From contig NZ_VJZZ01000007.1 in assembly GCF_009659535.1 (NCBI RefSeq), positions 310,001-374,000 of the forward strand: a DNA stretch of 64,000 bases, written 5' to 3'. Under the pieces are notes generated by a model. It saw nothing but the letters and a program-made list of their open reading frames with translations. It did not search any database and was not told the DNA's origin. The stretch comes from Aggregicoccus sp. 17bor-14. Its GTDB lineage: Bacteria > Myxococcota > Myxococcia > Myxococcales > Myxococcaceae. A program made the position numbers and the translations under genes. Positions 34,960-43,724 of the stretch are shown one piece after another (position 1 is the first letter of the stretch; every line of letters starts with the position of its first letter).

Positions 34960-35598
34960 TCAGAGCATGTCCTTGAGCGACTTCGCCTGCGCGATGTGGG
35001 CGTCGATGGTGGGCTGGCCCTTGGCGAGGACTGATGCGAGCGTGTGGTCCGCCTCGAACTCGTCGCCCCCCTGCTTCAGCAGCTTCTTGCCCTCCTCCTG
35101 CGACTTGACGACGGCCGAGAGGAACTCCTTGTCGAACTTCTCGGGCGGGAGCGCGCCGAGCGTCTGGCGCTGCTGCTCGGTCTTCTTGCTGTACTCGTTG
35201 TTCGCCTGGGCCCCCTTGGCGCTCGTCTGGGCGATGGTCCCCATCGCAGCGCCACTGTTGGTGCCGCTGCCGCCGGTGCCCTGGTTTGCATCCTCGTTGA
35301 GGGCCGCCACCTGCATCGCGCGGCCTTCGGCCCAGGTCTGGATGGTCTTGAGGCTGGCCTTGTGATCGTTGATGAGGCGGTTGGCGAACTCGCGCACGCG
35401 CGGCTGCTGGCTGTGCGCCAGCGCGAGCTGCCCGAGCTGGATCTGATCGCGCTCGAAGCGGGTGACGCGGTCGAGGTAGTCCATCTTCTTCTCGACCGCC
35501 TTCTGCATCTTCTGGTGCTCCCCGCCGGCACGGGCTGCCGAGCCAAAGAGAAGTCCCACCGCCATCAGCGCCAGCCCCACAGCCTTGAAGTTCTTCAT
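34960..35598 (-). CDS. DUF4142-family exported protein
   Basis: The 212-residue protein has a Sec signal (ALMAVGLLFGSAARAGG) and a ferritin-like four-helix DUF4142 region: YLDRVTRFERDQIQLGQLAL, FANRLINDHKASLKTIQTWA, then, after a Gly/Asn-rich insert (about 105-125), EKFDKEFLSAVVKSQEEGKK and a C-terminal helix. Family members are periplasmic and stress-linked, without known activity. AAGGAGG precedes ATG 35598. The leader is the second copy of the element found at 34338. Confidence 0.85.
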   Translation of the reverse strand: MKNFKAVGLALMAVGLLFGSAARAGGEHQKMQKAVEKKMDYLDRVTRFERDQIQLGQLALAHSQQPRVREFANRLINDHKASLKTIQTWAEGRAMQVAALNEDANQGTGGSGTNSGAAMGTIAQTSAKGAQANNEYSKKTEQQRQTLGALPPEKFDKEFLSAVVKSQEEGKKLLKQGGDEFEADHTLASVLAKGQPTIDAHIAQAKSLKDML

Positions 35599-35692
35599 GG
35601 CACATCCTCCTTGGGTCGAGCCCAAAGGAAGGTGGCGTGGGAGGGGCCGCTTCGCAGCAGGCGCCCGGGCTACCCGCCGCCCGTGCTCCCGG
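35599..35692 (-). repeat. Shared leader element, copy A
   Basis: This is the leftward copy of the leader described at 34338-34428, ending at the DUF4142 start codon. Here the hairpin before the ribosome site is longer: CTTTGGG pairs with CCCAAGG, taking in part of the AAGGAGG. Homology stops abruptly at the GGGAGCACGG end and just after AAGGAGGA. Confidence 0.85.
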
Positions 35693-35729
35693 GTCCAGAC
35701 TCCCCCCGAGAGGGAAACCCCGGAGGCGC

Positions 35730-37154
35730 TCAGCGAAGCTCCGGAAAGCGGCCCGGGTCGGCCTCGCGGTTGAGCTGCCGGGAGGCGCTGGCGGCGGCGC
35801 GGCCGAGGATGCCCGTGTAGGTGGGGAACGAGAGGGGCACGAGCGCGAGCGCGTCCACCCGCATGCCCGCGGCCATGGCGATGGCCGCCGTCTGCACGAT
35901 GTCCACCGCCCGCTCGCCCACCACGTGGCAGCCCAGGAGGGTGCGCATGCTGCGGTCCACGACGAGCTTGCAGAAGCCCGTGGTGCGCCCGTCGATGAGC
36001 GTGCGCGTCGTCGAGTCGAAGGGCACCCGCGCCACCACCACGTCGCGCGTCGCGCGCGCCTTCGCCTCGGTGAGGCCCACCTGGGCGTACTCGGGATCGG
36101 TGAAGCTGCCGATGGGGGACACGCCGTAGTCGCACTGCAGCGTGGGCCCGCGCACCGCGTTGGTCGCCGCCACGAAGCCATCCTGCAGCGCCTGGGGCAC
36201 CAGCATGAGGCGCCCCGTCACGTCTCCGGCCGCGAAGACGTGCGGCGCCGAGGTGCGCAGGTGCGCGTCCACCTGCACGAAGCCGCGGGGGTTGGTCTCC
36301 ACGCCTGCGGCCTCGAGCGCGAGCCCGCCCGTCTCCGCCACCCAGCCCACCGCCACCACCGCGAGCGCGGCCTCGGCGCTGCCGCGCGCTCCGTCCTTCG
36401 TGAAGTGCATCCGCACGCCCTGCGGGGTCTTCTCGAAGGACTCGATCGCGCCGAAGGCCTCGTGCACCGCGATGCCCGAGCGGCGGAAGGCCTCCGCCAC
36501 CGCGGCCGACACGTCCTCGTCCTCGGTGGGCAGGATGCGCGCGCCCGCCTGGAAGAGCTGCACGCGCGTGCCGAAGGCGCTGAAGATGGAGGCCACCTGC
36601 GCCCCGGTGGCGCCCCCGCCGATGACCAGCATCGAGGGGGGCACGGCGCTGAGGCCCCACGCGTCGCTGTGCGTGTTCGTCAGCTCGAAGCCGGGCACGC
36701 TCAGGCGGCGGCTCTTGCCCCCCGTGCAGAGGATGAGCTTCTCGGCGCGCACGCGCAGCCCGCTCGCCGTCTCCACGGTGTGCGGGTCCAGGAAGCGCGC
36801 GGTGCCCACCTGCTCGTGCACGGTGACGCCGGCCGCGTCGATCTGCGGCTGCAGCGCGGCGTGGGCGCGCACCTCGCCCACCACCTCGCGCACGCGGGCG
36901 AGCAGCCGCGGGTAGTCCAGCGCGGGCTCGGGCACGGCGATGCCGTAGCGGCCGAGCTGCCGGGCATCGCGCAGCAGCCGGGCCGCGTGCGCGAGCGTGC
37001 GCACCGGCACCGGACCGTCGTGCGCCGCCATGCCGCCGAACGCCTCCCGCGTGAGCAGCACCGTGCGCGCGCCCAGGTCGCCTGCGCGCAGCGCCGCGAG
37101 CACGCCCGCAGGCCCCGCACCCAGCACCAGCACGTCTGCCTGCACGGGCGTCAC
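35730..37154 (-). CDS. Disulfide-less flavoprotein of the pyridine nucleotide-disulfide reductase family
   Basis: The 474-residue protein has full FAD (VLVLGAGPAGVLAALRA), NAD(P) (MLVIGGGATGAQVASIF) and second FAD (VFAAGDVTG) motifs and a dimerisation domain. The active-site segment that normally reads GGTCLNVGCIPSK reads GGMAAHDGPVPVR: both redox cysteines are replaced (A43, P48). It therefore cannot act as a classic disulfide reductase and may be a direct NAD(P)H:quinone- or peroxidase-linked flavoenzyme, or a soluble-transhydrogenase-like protein. GTG 37154 overlaps the DyP stop by four bases, so it is the last gene of that operon. Confidence 0.85.
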   Translation of the reverse strand: MTPVQADVLVLGAGPAGVLAALRAGDLGARTVLLTREAFGGMAAHDGPVPVRTLAHAARLLRDARQLGRYGIAVPEPALDYPRLLARVREVVGEVRAHAALQPQIDAAGVTVHEQVGTARFLDPHTVETASGLRVRAEKLILCTGGKSRRLSVPGFELTNTHSDAWGLSAVPPSMLVIGGGATGAQVASIFSAFGTRVQLFQAGARILPTEDEDVSAAVAEAFRRSGIAVHEAFGAIESFEKTPQGVRMHFTKDGARGSAEAALAVVAVGWVAETGGLALEAAGVETNPRGFVQVDAHLRTSAPHVFAAGDVTGRLMLVPQALQDGFVAATNAVRGPTLQCDYGVSPIGSFTDPEYAQVGLTEAKARATRDVVVARVPFDSTTRTLIDGRTTGFCKLVVDRSMRTLLGCHVVGERAVDIVQTAAIAMAAGMRVDALALVPLSFPTYTGILGRAAASASRQLNREADPGRFPELR

Positions 37155-38464
37155 GGGGAGAGTTCCGCGAGCCAGCGCAGCGCGCTCAGGCTCGGCATGA
37201 AGGCGTACTCGCCGCCGAGGGTGACCACGAAGCGGGACAGGCCGCGCAGGCGCCGGGGCACGGGCTTCTTCGGGAAGGCGTAGCTGCCCTCCGCGTCGTT
37301 GCTCCCCGTGACCGGGTCCTTCGCGTCCCCGAGGCCGAGGAAGTCCCCGCCCTCGATCCACTCGGACTGGACGAACTCGAACTGCCGCCCGAGGTGCGTG
37401 CCGAGGAAGGCGAACATCAGCCCGCGGTCCGCGCCGTCGTCCTCGAGCACGCCCTCCGGGAGCTGGGGGCCGTAGGCCGTGCCGCGGCGGATCATCCGGT
37501 GCAGCCGCACCACGCCGGCCACCTTCGCGTCGCGCGGGTTGCAGCGGCGGATGTGGGAGCCGGGGGGCGTGTGGTAGCCCGTGGCGTCGTCGCCGTAGAG
37601 GAAGTGGTTGTTGCGCGTGCGGTCCTCGCCCAGCGCCGGGTCGTCGTGGAAGGGGCAGAGGGCGAGCGGCGCGCCGCTGCGCCAGCGGCCCATCAGCTTC
37701 GCGGCGATGAGCTCCTCCTCCTCGGCAGTCCTGGCGCTCTCCTTGAGGAAGCGGCGGAACTCCGCCACGCGCTGGTGCAGCTTGCGGAACACCACGTAGG
37801 TGCCGTTGCGGCCGAGGATGTCCGGACGGGGCATCGGGGGAGGGTTGCCGGTCTCGTCGGGGTAGCCGAGCACGAACTCGCCCGCCTTGAAGGGCGCCTC
37901 GTGCCGGTTGCTGCCGGCGATGCCGCTGCCCTCGATGGCGGGGTGGGCGATGCCGTCGCGGAAGCCGAAGGGCTCGGTGTCGGTGGGCAGCGCGTGGCAG
38001 TCCTGGCGCCAGAGGGCGGTGATGCCGGAGAGGCCCTGGTACACCTTGCGCGCCCGCTCGAGCGCGGCCTCCAGGTGCGTCTGGTCCGGCGAGAGCGCGG
38101 TGAGCACCACGTGGACCTCGCCCGTCCCGAAGGGGCGCTCCCAGTGCTCGGGGGCGCTCTCGCCCTCGTCTCCCAGCGCCTTCGCGCGCGCGGCCATCCC
38201 CTGCTGGAACTCCCAGGCGAAGCTGTCCAGCGACTCCTGCGGCACGCCCAGGGCCCGCAGGCCGGGATAGGTGAGCGAGACGCTGACCCAGGTGGCCCCC
38301 GCGGGGCTCTCGGGGTGCGCGGCGGAGGCCACCACGCGCGAGAGGCGCCCCATCAGCTCGCGCCCCGCGCGGGCCTCATCGATGCGGAAGAGGATGTACG
38401 TCGCCGCGTACGGCGAGGGCCGGGGCCGCAGCACGCCACTCTGGATGTCGTCGAGCTGGAGCAC
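37151..38464 (-). CDS. DyP-type heme peroxidase
   Basis: The 437-residue protein carries the DyP catalytic GxxDG motif (FGFRDGIAHP, D170) and the proximal heme-ligand region (PPGSHIRRCNPRD, H304), with the second Arg downstream. There is no Tat or Sec signal, so it is cytoplasmic or encapsulated, but no encapsulin gene lies in the window. It oxidises phenolics or dyes, or acts on porphyrin-like substrates, with H2O2. It starts with GTG 38464, four bases after the preceding gene's stop, and overlaps the following flavoprotein gene. Confidence 0.92.
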   Translation of the reverse strand: MLQLDDIQSGVLRPRPSPYAATYILFRIDEARAGRELMGRLSRVVASAAHPESPAGATWVSVSLTYPGLRALGVPQESLDSFAWEFQQGMAARAKALGDEGESAPEHWERPFGTGEVHVVLTALSPDQTHLEAALERARKVYQGLSGITALWRQDCHALPTDTEPFGFRDGIAHPAIEGSGIAGSNRHEAPFKAGEFVLGYPDETGNPPPMPRPDILGRNGTYVVFRKLHQRVAEFRRFLKESARTAEEEELIAAKLMGRWRSGAPLALCPFHDDPALGEDRTRNNHFLYGDDATGYHTPPGSHIRRCNPRDAKVAGVVRLHRMIRRGTAYGPQLPEGVLEDDGADRGLMFAFLGTHLGRQFEFVQSEWIEGGDFLGLGDAKDPVTGSNDAEGSYAFPKKPVPRRLRGLSRFVVTLGGEYAFMPSLSALRWLAELSP

Positions 38465-38468
38465 GAGG

Positions 38469-39539
38469 TCACGCCGTGGCGAGGTTCTTCCAGAAGCGCT
38501 CCAGGCTCTCGTCGCTGCCGAACAGCGTGCTGAAGACCGTGGAGTCGACCACCAAGACGTCGCCGGCCCTCCCGCTGCCGCGCGGCACCCACACCAGCGT
38601 GTTGAACTCCTTGTTCCCTGCGCGGGTGAAGGGGTGTGGCCGGGAGAGGTCGATGGGCTGGCGGGCGAGGACGTGGGCGGCGCGCGGGTCGTCGGACGTG
38701 ACGGCGTAGTGCGGCAGGTGCAGGTGGAAGTTGAAGTTGCGCACGCCCTGCAGCCACCCGCGGGTGTCCAGGTCCTTGGCGATGCTCAGCGGCGCAATGC
38801 GGGTGGCCTTGCCGGGGACGCCCGAGATCGCGCCCTCCTTCTCCAACTCGCTCACCCCGCTCGCGCCGACCACTGCGGGGCGCAGGCCCCACTGGTTCTC
38901 CACCGGGATGCCCAGCCCCTTCAGCAGCGCGCGCGTGTAGCCGCCGAAGCGCTGCTGGCGGGGCACCAGCGCGTCGCCGTGGTGCAGGTACTCGAGGTTG
39001 CGCTGCTCCAGGTCCTCCGAGTGCCCCACGTCGTGGTGCGGCCCGATGACGAGGCAGGTGCCCTCGCGCTGGAGGAAGTGGCGCACGGCCTCGATCTCCG
39101 CGGGGGAGGGCAGCTGCTCGGTGACGCTGTGGTCCAGCCCGAACACGAAGAGGGTGTCCGTGTCCGCGAGCACGCGCTCGTCGAGCGGGAGGAAGAAGCC
39201 CGCCTGGTCCACGCGCTGGAACATGGGGACTGCGTTTCCTGTGGTCTCCTCCACCACTCGCTGGAAGCGCACCCAGGCCCAGAAGAAGAGCTCGAGCGAG
39301 CCGGCGATGCCCTGCTGGAAGCGCCCCGGGTCCGCCCACTGCGGCGTCTCGTACGCGGGCCAGAGCACGCGGCGCACCTCGGTCATCGTGGAGAAGCGGT
39401 TGTCGAGCGTCGTCGCGTCCCGGTTGGCCTCGGCGGGGTAGCTCCACGCGATGTACACACTCACGCGCCGGTGGCCGCGCGCGTACTTCCGGGCGCGGTG
39501 GTCCTGGTTGTACGTGCGGGCGGTCGTGGCTTCGGACAT
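38469..39539 (-). CDS. Unrecognised His-rich protein of the DyP operon
   Basis: The 356-residue soluble protein is not recognised. A central part (about 130-175, DTLFVFGLDHSVTEQ, then a helix and GTCLVIGPHHDVG) has the alternating strand/helix pattern of a GATase1/DUF4350-like fold, but without a nucleophile-elbow Cys that I can identify. It is rich in His and Trp. It is second in the four-gene operon, eight bases after the 177-residue gene and four before the DyP gene. A partner, substrate-handling or maturation role for the peroxidase is possible but unproven. Confidence 0.8.
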   Translation of the reverse strand: MSEATTARTYNQDHRARKYARGHRRVSVYIAWSYPAEANRDATTLDNRFSTMTEVRRVLWPAYETPQWADPGRFQQGIAGSLELFFWAWVRFQRVVEETTGNAVPMFQRVDQAGFFLPLDERVLADTDTLFVFGLDHSVTEQLPSPAEIEAVRHFLQREGTCLVIGPHHDVGHSEDLEQRNLEYLHHGDALVPRQQRFGGYTRALLKGLGIPVENQWGLRPAVVGASGVSELEKEGAISGVPGKATRIAPLSIAKDLDTRGWLQGVRNFNFHLHLPHYAVTSDDPRAAHVLARQPIDLSRPHPFTRAGNKEFNTLVWVPRGSGRAGDVLVVDSTVFSTLFGSDESLERFWKNLATA

Positions 39540-39547
39540 GGCGGCCT

Positions 39548-40081
39548 CTACTGCATCTGCTCGAGGGCCTCGGAGAGGGCGGCCTTCATCTTCAGGGCCT
39601 TCTTGATCTCGTCGGCCGTGAAGTAGGGGTACTCGCCGTACTCGAGGAAGCTGGGACACTGGTGGGCGCGGATGAAGCGGACGAACGCCTCGGTGTTCGT
39701 CTTCCAGTCCGTGGGGAAGTCCTGGAGGTGCTCGAAGGCCGTGTCGATGCCCGTCTTCTTGAACAGGGCGACGGCGTCCTCGGTGTACTTGTCGAAGTCC
39801 GTGTCGAAGATGCCCTGGTACATGAAGCGGGTGTCGTCGTCGAAGAGCACCCAGCGCAGGTAGTGCAGCTTGAGGGGCGCGAGGATCTCCGGGTTGGGCT
39901 CGAGCGCCTTCGCCAGGCGCTCGCCGTAGGCGCGCAGCGCGTCCGCATGGCCCGGCTTCACGTTGGCGATGATGGTGAACCCGTAGCACGCGGGGGTCTT
40001 CGGGTAGATGGGGCCGTACTTCCCCTTCTCGAGGTGCTCGGTCGACTTCGGGATCGCGACAGCGGCGGGCTTGATGTCCAT
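39548..40081 (-). CDS. Unrecognised 177-aa protein, first gene of the DyP operon
   Basis: The protein is soluble and acidic. The segment CYGFTIIANVKPGHADALRAY, followed by LKLHYLRWVLFDDDTRFMYQ, suggests a ferredoxin-like alpha/beta barrel of the Dabb/ABM kind, a fold shared with DyP peroxidases and chlorite dismutases themselves. That is inference from pattern only. It starts at ATG 40081 and diverges from an outer-membrane protein gene; the 124-bp gap between them must hold the operon promoter. Confidence 0.78.
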   Translation of the reverse strand: MDIKPAAVAIPKSTEHLEKGKYGPIYPKTPACYGFTIIANVKPGHADALRAYGERLAKALEPNPEILAPLKLHYLRWVLFDDDTRFMYQGIFDTDFDKYTEDAVALFKKTGIDTAFEHLQDFPTDWKTNTEAFVRFIRAHQCPSFLEYGEYPYFTADEIKKALKMKAALSEALEQMQ

Positions 40082-40205
40082 GTTGCAGAGCTAAGAGCGC
40101 CGCCTCGCGCCGACAACAGCACCGGGGCAACGGCCTCCACGGCAGGCTGACTCGGGACAAGTTCGGAGCATCGGTCAGGCCGCTGCCTGGCTGCATGAGC
40201 ACCTC

Positions 40206-41108
40206 ATGGCACCTCTGCAGCTCGGTCGAATCCTCCTGCTGGTGGGCCTCGGCCTCGCGGGCGCGGCAGGCGCGCAGGTACCGGTGACCGGCCACTACCC
40301 TCCGGGGCAATCAGGAATCCGCGGGGCGAGCACGCCCGGTCCGGGCTTTGCGTACACGAACTTCAGCCGGCTCTTCACCAACCTGCAGCTCGCGGATGCT
40401 TCGGGTGCGGAGGCGCAGTCACTCGACGAGCTGCGCTACGCGAACATCAGCATGTTCACCTGGACTACGGACCGCGAGCTGCTCGGCCTGCGCTACGGCG
40501 CGCTCGCCGGGGTGCCCGTCGCCACCGGCGACCTCTCCACGCCCTCGGCCGAGTCCGGCTTCGGGCTGGGGGACGTGCTCCTCACGCCAGTGTCGCTCTA
40601 CGGCGCGAGCCGCTCCTTCGACTACCAGCTGCAGTTCACGGTGTGGACGCCCTCGGGACACTTCTCGCCGGGCTCGGCGCGCAACCGCGGCACCGGCTTC
40701 TGGGCGCTCGTCTATTCGCTCGGCGGCGTCTTCTACCCGGGGGGGGCGCGCGATGCGTGGAGCCTCTCCGCCGTGGCGCGCTTCGAGCAGAACTTCGAGC
40801 AGCGCGGCAGCGGCATCCAGCCCGGCCACGACGTGGTGGTGGACTGGGGCGTGGGGCGGGTGCTGCGGCTGGGCTCGGTCCCCGTGGACGTGGGGCTCTC
40901 GGGCTTCGGCGCGTGGCAGCTCACGGCGCAGGAGGGGGGACCTCCGGGCACCGAGGACCTGCGCTACCGGCTCCTCGGGCTCGGCCCCGAGGTGAGCGCC
41001 GCGCTGCTCGAGCCGCTCACGCTGCGCATGCGCGCGCACTTCGAGGTCGAGGCCCGCAACATCGTGCAGGGCAACAACCTCTGGCTCATCCTCAACTGGC
41101 GCTTCTAG
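40206..41108 (+). CDS. Outer-membrane beta-barrel, phenol MetA-degradation family-like
   Basis: The 300-residue protein has a Sec signal (LLLVGLGLAGAAGAQ), then alternating amphipathic strands and a terminal Phe (LILNWRF), the outer-membrane assembly signal. GFAYTNFSRLFT, the GLGDVLLTP block and SLGGVFYPGG resemble the SphA/MetA-pathway transporter family that admits aromatic compounds. It diverges from the DyP peroxidase operon, which might share an aromatic substrate. Its stop overlaps the convergent ThrE-like gene by four bases (CTAG). Confidence 0.75.
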   Translation: MAPLQLGRILLLVGLGLAGAAGAQVPVTGHYPPGQSGIRGASTPGPGFAYTNFSRLFTNLQLADASGAEAQSLDELRYANISMFTWTTDRELLGLRYGALAGVPVATGDLSTPSAESGFGLGDVLLTPVSLYGASRSFDYQLQFTVWTPSGHFSPGSARNRGTGFWALVYSLGGVFYPGGARDAWSLSAVARFEQNFEQRGSGIQPGHDVVVDWGVGRVLRLGSVPVDVGLSGFGAWQLTAQEGGPPGTEDLRYRLLGLGPEVSAALLEPLTLRMRAHFEVEARNIVQGNNLWLILNWRF

Positions 41109-42352
41109 AGCACCTTGCGCGCCGGCACGATCGCGTTGGCCACGAGCAGGCCCGCCGCGAGCGCCACCGCGACCATCAGCATGTTGAAGGCGGTGTCCAC
41201 GCCGGCCACCACGTTGCGCTCGAGGAGGCTCGAGAGCGAGCGGAAGCCGATGGAGCCCGGCACCAGCAGCATCAGCCCGGGCACGATGGTGACGAGCGCG
41301 GGCTTGTTGCGCAGCGTGGAGACGGCGTTGCTCGCCATGCCCAGGATGACCGCGCCGACGAAGGCGCCAAGCTCGGGGCCCAGCAGGTACGCGCCGAAGC
41401 GCGTGCCCACGTACGCGAGCGCGCCGGCGAGCAGGATCCACCCGGCGTCCCGGCGCCGCGCGTTGAAGATGACGCACACCGAGAGCGCGAGCCCCGCGAG
41501 GGCCGCGAGCTCCGTCCAGTGCGCGAGCGGGCCGGGAAGGGGCGACTGCACCGGCGGCAGCAGGACCTGGAGCCGGCTGCCCAGCGCCACGCCGAAGCCC
41601 AGCTGCAGGAACACCAGCGCCGCGCTCATCATGCGCGAGGTGCCGGAGAGCAGGTTGCGCGTGGCCATCTCGGTCATGGCCACCGTGAGCGTGAGCCCCG
41701 GCAGCAGCACGATGAGCGAGGCCAGCGTCACCACCTTGCCGGCGAGCGGGCCCACCAGCGCCCCGGCCACCACCGCGATGGTGCTCGCGAGCAGCGCGGA
41801 CACCGGCACCAGCACCCGGGCCACCGCGGGGCGGCTGCGCGAGAGCAGGTCCAGCCCGCCGATGAGCAGGCTCGCGAAGCCCGAGACGCTCATCTCCATC
41901 AGCCCGCCGCCGAAGAGGCGCGCCCCGGCGAAGGCCGCGAGCGCCCAGCACAGGAGCAGCAGGAAGGGGCCATAGGCCTGCGGCGCGGCGAGGATCTCCT
42001 CCACCCGCTGCGAGCCGTCCTCGGGCGTGCGCGTGCCGAGGATGACCTCGTCCGCGAGCGTGTCCAGGCGCACGAGCTTCCCCAGGTCCATCTCGCCGGG
42101 GTCCACGCGGATGAGGGCGGTCTGCAGCGCCTCCGGGGGGCCGAAGGAGGCGATGATGGAGGTGGGGCTGGAGAAGAAGCGCGCCTCCAGCCCGAGCCGC
42201 TCCGACACCAGCCGCATCGCCTCCTCGAGGCGGTGCGCCGGCATGCCGTAGTGGTGCAGCGCCCGGCCCAGCTTGATGGTGAAGGCCACGGCCGAGGCCG
42301 GAGCGGGCATCGCCACGGGGTAGGGCTGGTACAGGTCCTCGGCGACGCGCAC
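41105..42352 (-). CDS. Threonine/serine exporter-like (ThrE) membrane protein
   Basis: The 415-residue protein has an N-terminal soluble DUF1212 part (ALHHYGMPAHRLEEAM, FFSSPTSIIASF) and about ten hydrophobic helices, the YjjP-like and YjjB-like halves fused as in Corynebacterium ThrE. It probably exports small amino acids or dicarboxylates (YjjPB exports succinate). GTG 42352 is preferred because AAGGAG lies nine bases upstream; ATG 42310 is an alternative that still keeps the domain. Confidence 0.85.
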   Translation of the reverse strand: MRVAEDLYQPYPVAMPAPASAVAFTIKLGRALHHYGMPAHRLEEAMRLVSERLGLEARFFSSPTSIIASFGPPEALQTALIRVDPGEMDLGKLVRLDTLADEVILGTRTPEDGSQRVEEILAAPQAYGPFLLLLCWALAAFAGARLFGGGLMEMSVSGFASLLIGGLDLLSRSRPAVARVLVPVSALLASTIAVVAGALVGPLAGKVVTLASLIVLLPGLTLTVAMTEMATRNLLSGTSRMMSAALVFLQLGFGVALGSRLQVLLPPVQSPLPGPLAHWTELAALAGLALSVCVIFNARRRDAGWILLAGALAYVGTRFGAYLLGPELGAFVGAVILGMASNAVSTLRNKPALVTIVPGLMLLVPGSIGFRSLSSLLERNVVAGVDTAFNMLMVAVALAAGLLVANAIVPARKVL

Positions 42353-42522
42353 GGCGGGGGGCTCCTTCAAGGGATCCCGCGCGCGAGTGGCGCGGGGCGG
42401 GGCAAGTACCCGCGACCCGCAGGGGCTGTCAAACCGGCGGCGGCCGCCCGCTCGCTGCCGTGTCCTGCGCTGGGCAGCACACGCACCCACCGGCGCCCAC
42501 CCTCGTGCTATGGCGCGGCGCC

Positions 42523-43692
42523 ATGAGCGACTTCGCCCACGGCCTCCTCGTCCTCGGCGCCACCCGCGCCGCCCTGCAGAAGGCGCTCGCCGCGCGCGGG
42601 CTTTCCGCCTTCCTCGCCGCGGGGCCCGGCAAGGTGCTGCGCCTGTGGCCGGACACGGCCGAGCCCGGCCCCCTCGCCGACTCCCTGAGCGCCGAGCTGC
42701 CGGGCAGCCGCATCCTGCGCCACGCGACGGGCGAGGACGGGCTGGAGGTCTCGGTGCACGTGGGCGGGACGCGGGCCGCCGAGGCGCAGGTGGCCCTGCG
42801 GTTGAAGACGGCGAAGCAGCTCTCCCAGGCGCACGCCGCGCTGCAGCGGGTGGCCGCGGCGCTGGACTACCCGGGCCGGCTCCCCACGCTGCTGCGGGAC
42901 GGCCCGAGCCGCCCCACCTTCCTCGCACTCGTCGGCGTGAAGGACCAGGACGTAGCGCTCCTGCACTTCGGGCTGCTGCAGTCGCTGCGAGGTGAGCCCG
43001 CGGAGGCCGAGCGCCTCTCCGCGCTGCGCTTCCTCCCGGCCCGCGGCAAGGCGGAGCCCTTCGCGCGCGCGGGGGCAGGGGAGGGCGGGGGGCTCTCGGG
43101 AGCGAGGGACTTCCGCGCCTGGATGGAGGCGAGCCGTCCGCTGCGCCCCGAGGCGCTGGAGGAGGCCGCACTCGCGCCGCTGCTCGCCGCGCTCTCGCCC
43201 GCGGGGCCGGGCTTCGCGCTCACGGCGGCGCAGGCTGCGCAGGTGCGCGAGCGCGCGTCAGGGCTGCTGCGTGCGGTGGCCGAAGCGCAGGTGGGCGTGC
43301 GCCCGCAGCTGATGGCGCGCGCGCTCGAGGGGCTGCGCGCGGCGCAGGACAGCGGCGAGCGGGCGGCGTGGGCGGAGGTGCTCCTGGCGGAGCCGCCGGG
43401 CGGCGCGGTGCGCGAGGCGCTCGCGGTCGCGCTGCGGCAGGAGGAGGACCTCGCGGCGGTGCGCGCGCTGTACCGCGCGTGGGCGCATGCCGTGGGTACG
43501 TTGGAAGAGGAGGAGCTGCTGCGCGCGGCGCACGCGGCCGACGCCCTGGAGCGCAAGGGGGCCTACGCGCTGCTCGAGCACACCGAGTCCACCCGCGCAG
43601 TGGTCGCGCTGCGCGGGCGGGTGGCAGAGGAGCACGACGCGGCGGCGCGCGCCGTGCTCCTGCGGGTGGTGGAGGCGATGACCAGCCTCTGA
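42523..43692 (+). CDS. Unrecognised Ala-rich helical protein
   Basis: The 389-residue soluble protein is almost entirely helical, Ala/Glu/Arg-rich, with HEAT-like spacing in the C-terminal half (REALAVALRQEEDLAAVRAL, LLRAAHAADALERKGAYALL). I do not recognise a family. The N-terminal half has mixed strand/helix character (FAHGLLVLGATRAALQKALA). It stands alone, divergent from the ThrE-like gene (170-bp gap) and convergent with the envelope cluster. Codon use is like its neighbours. Confidence 0.7.
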   Translation: MSDFAHGLLVLGATRAALQKALAARGLSAFLAAGPGKVLRLWPDTAEPGPLADSLSAELPGSRILRHATGEDGLEVSVHVGGTRAAEAQVALRLKTAKQLSQAHAALQRVAAALDYPGRLPTLLRDGPSRPTFLALVGVKDQDVALLHFGLLQSLRGEPAEAERLSALRFLPARGKAEPFARAGAGEGGGLSGARDFRAWMEASRPLRPEALEEAALAPLLAALSPAGPGFALTAAQAAQVRERASGLLRAVAEAQVGVRPQLMARALEGLRAAQDSGERAAWAEVLLAEPPGGAVREALAVALRQEEDLAAVRALYRAWAHAVGTLEEEELLRAAHAADALERKGAYALLEHTESTRAVVALRGRVAEEHDAAARAVLLRVVEAMTSL

Positions 43693-43724
43693 ACCTGCGT
43701 CCCTCACCACCCAGGCTCAGCGCC

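Noticed and set aside
37151-38464. Encapsulin cargo assignment for the DyP peroxidase
   Set aside because: No encapsulin shell gene is in the window and no clear C-terminal cargo-loading peptide is visible.
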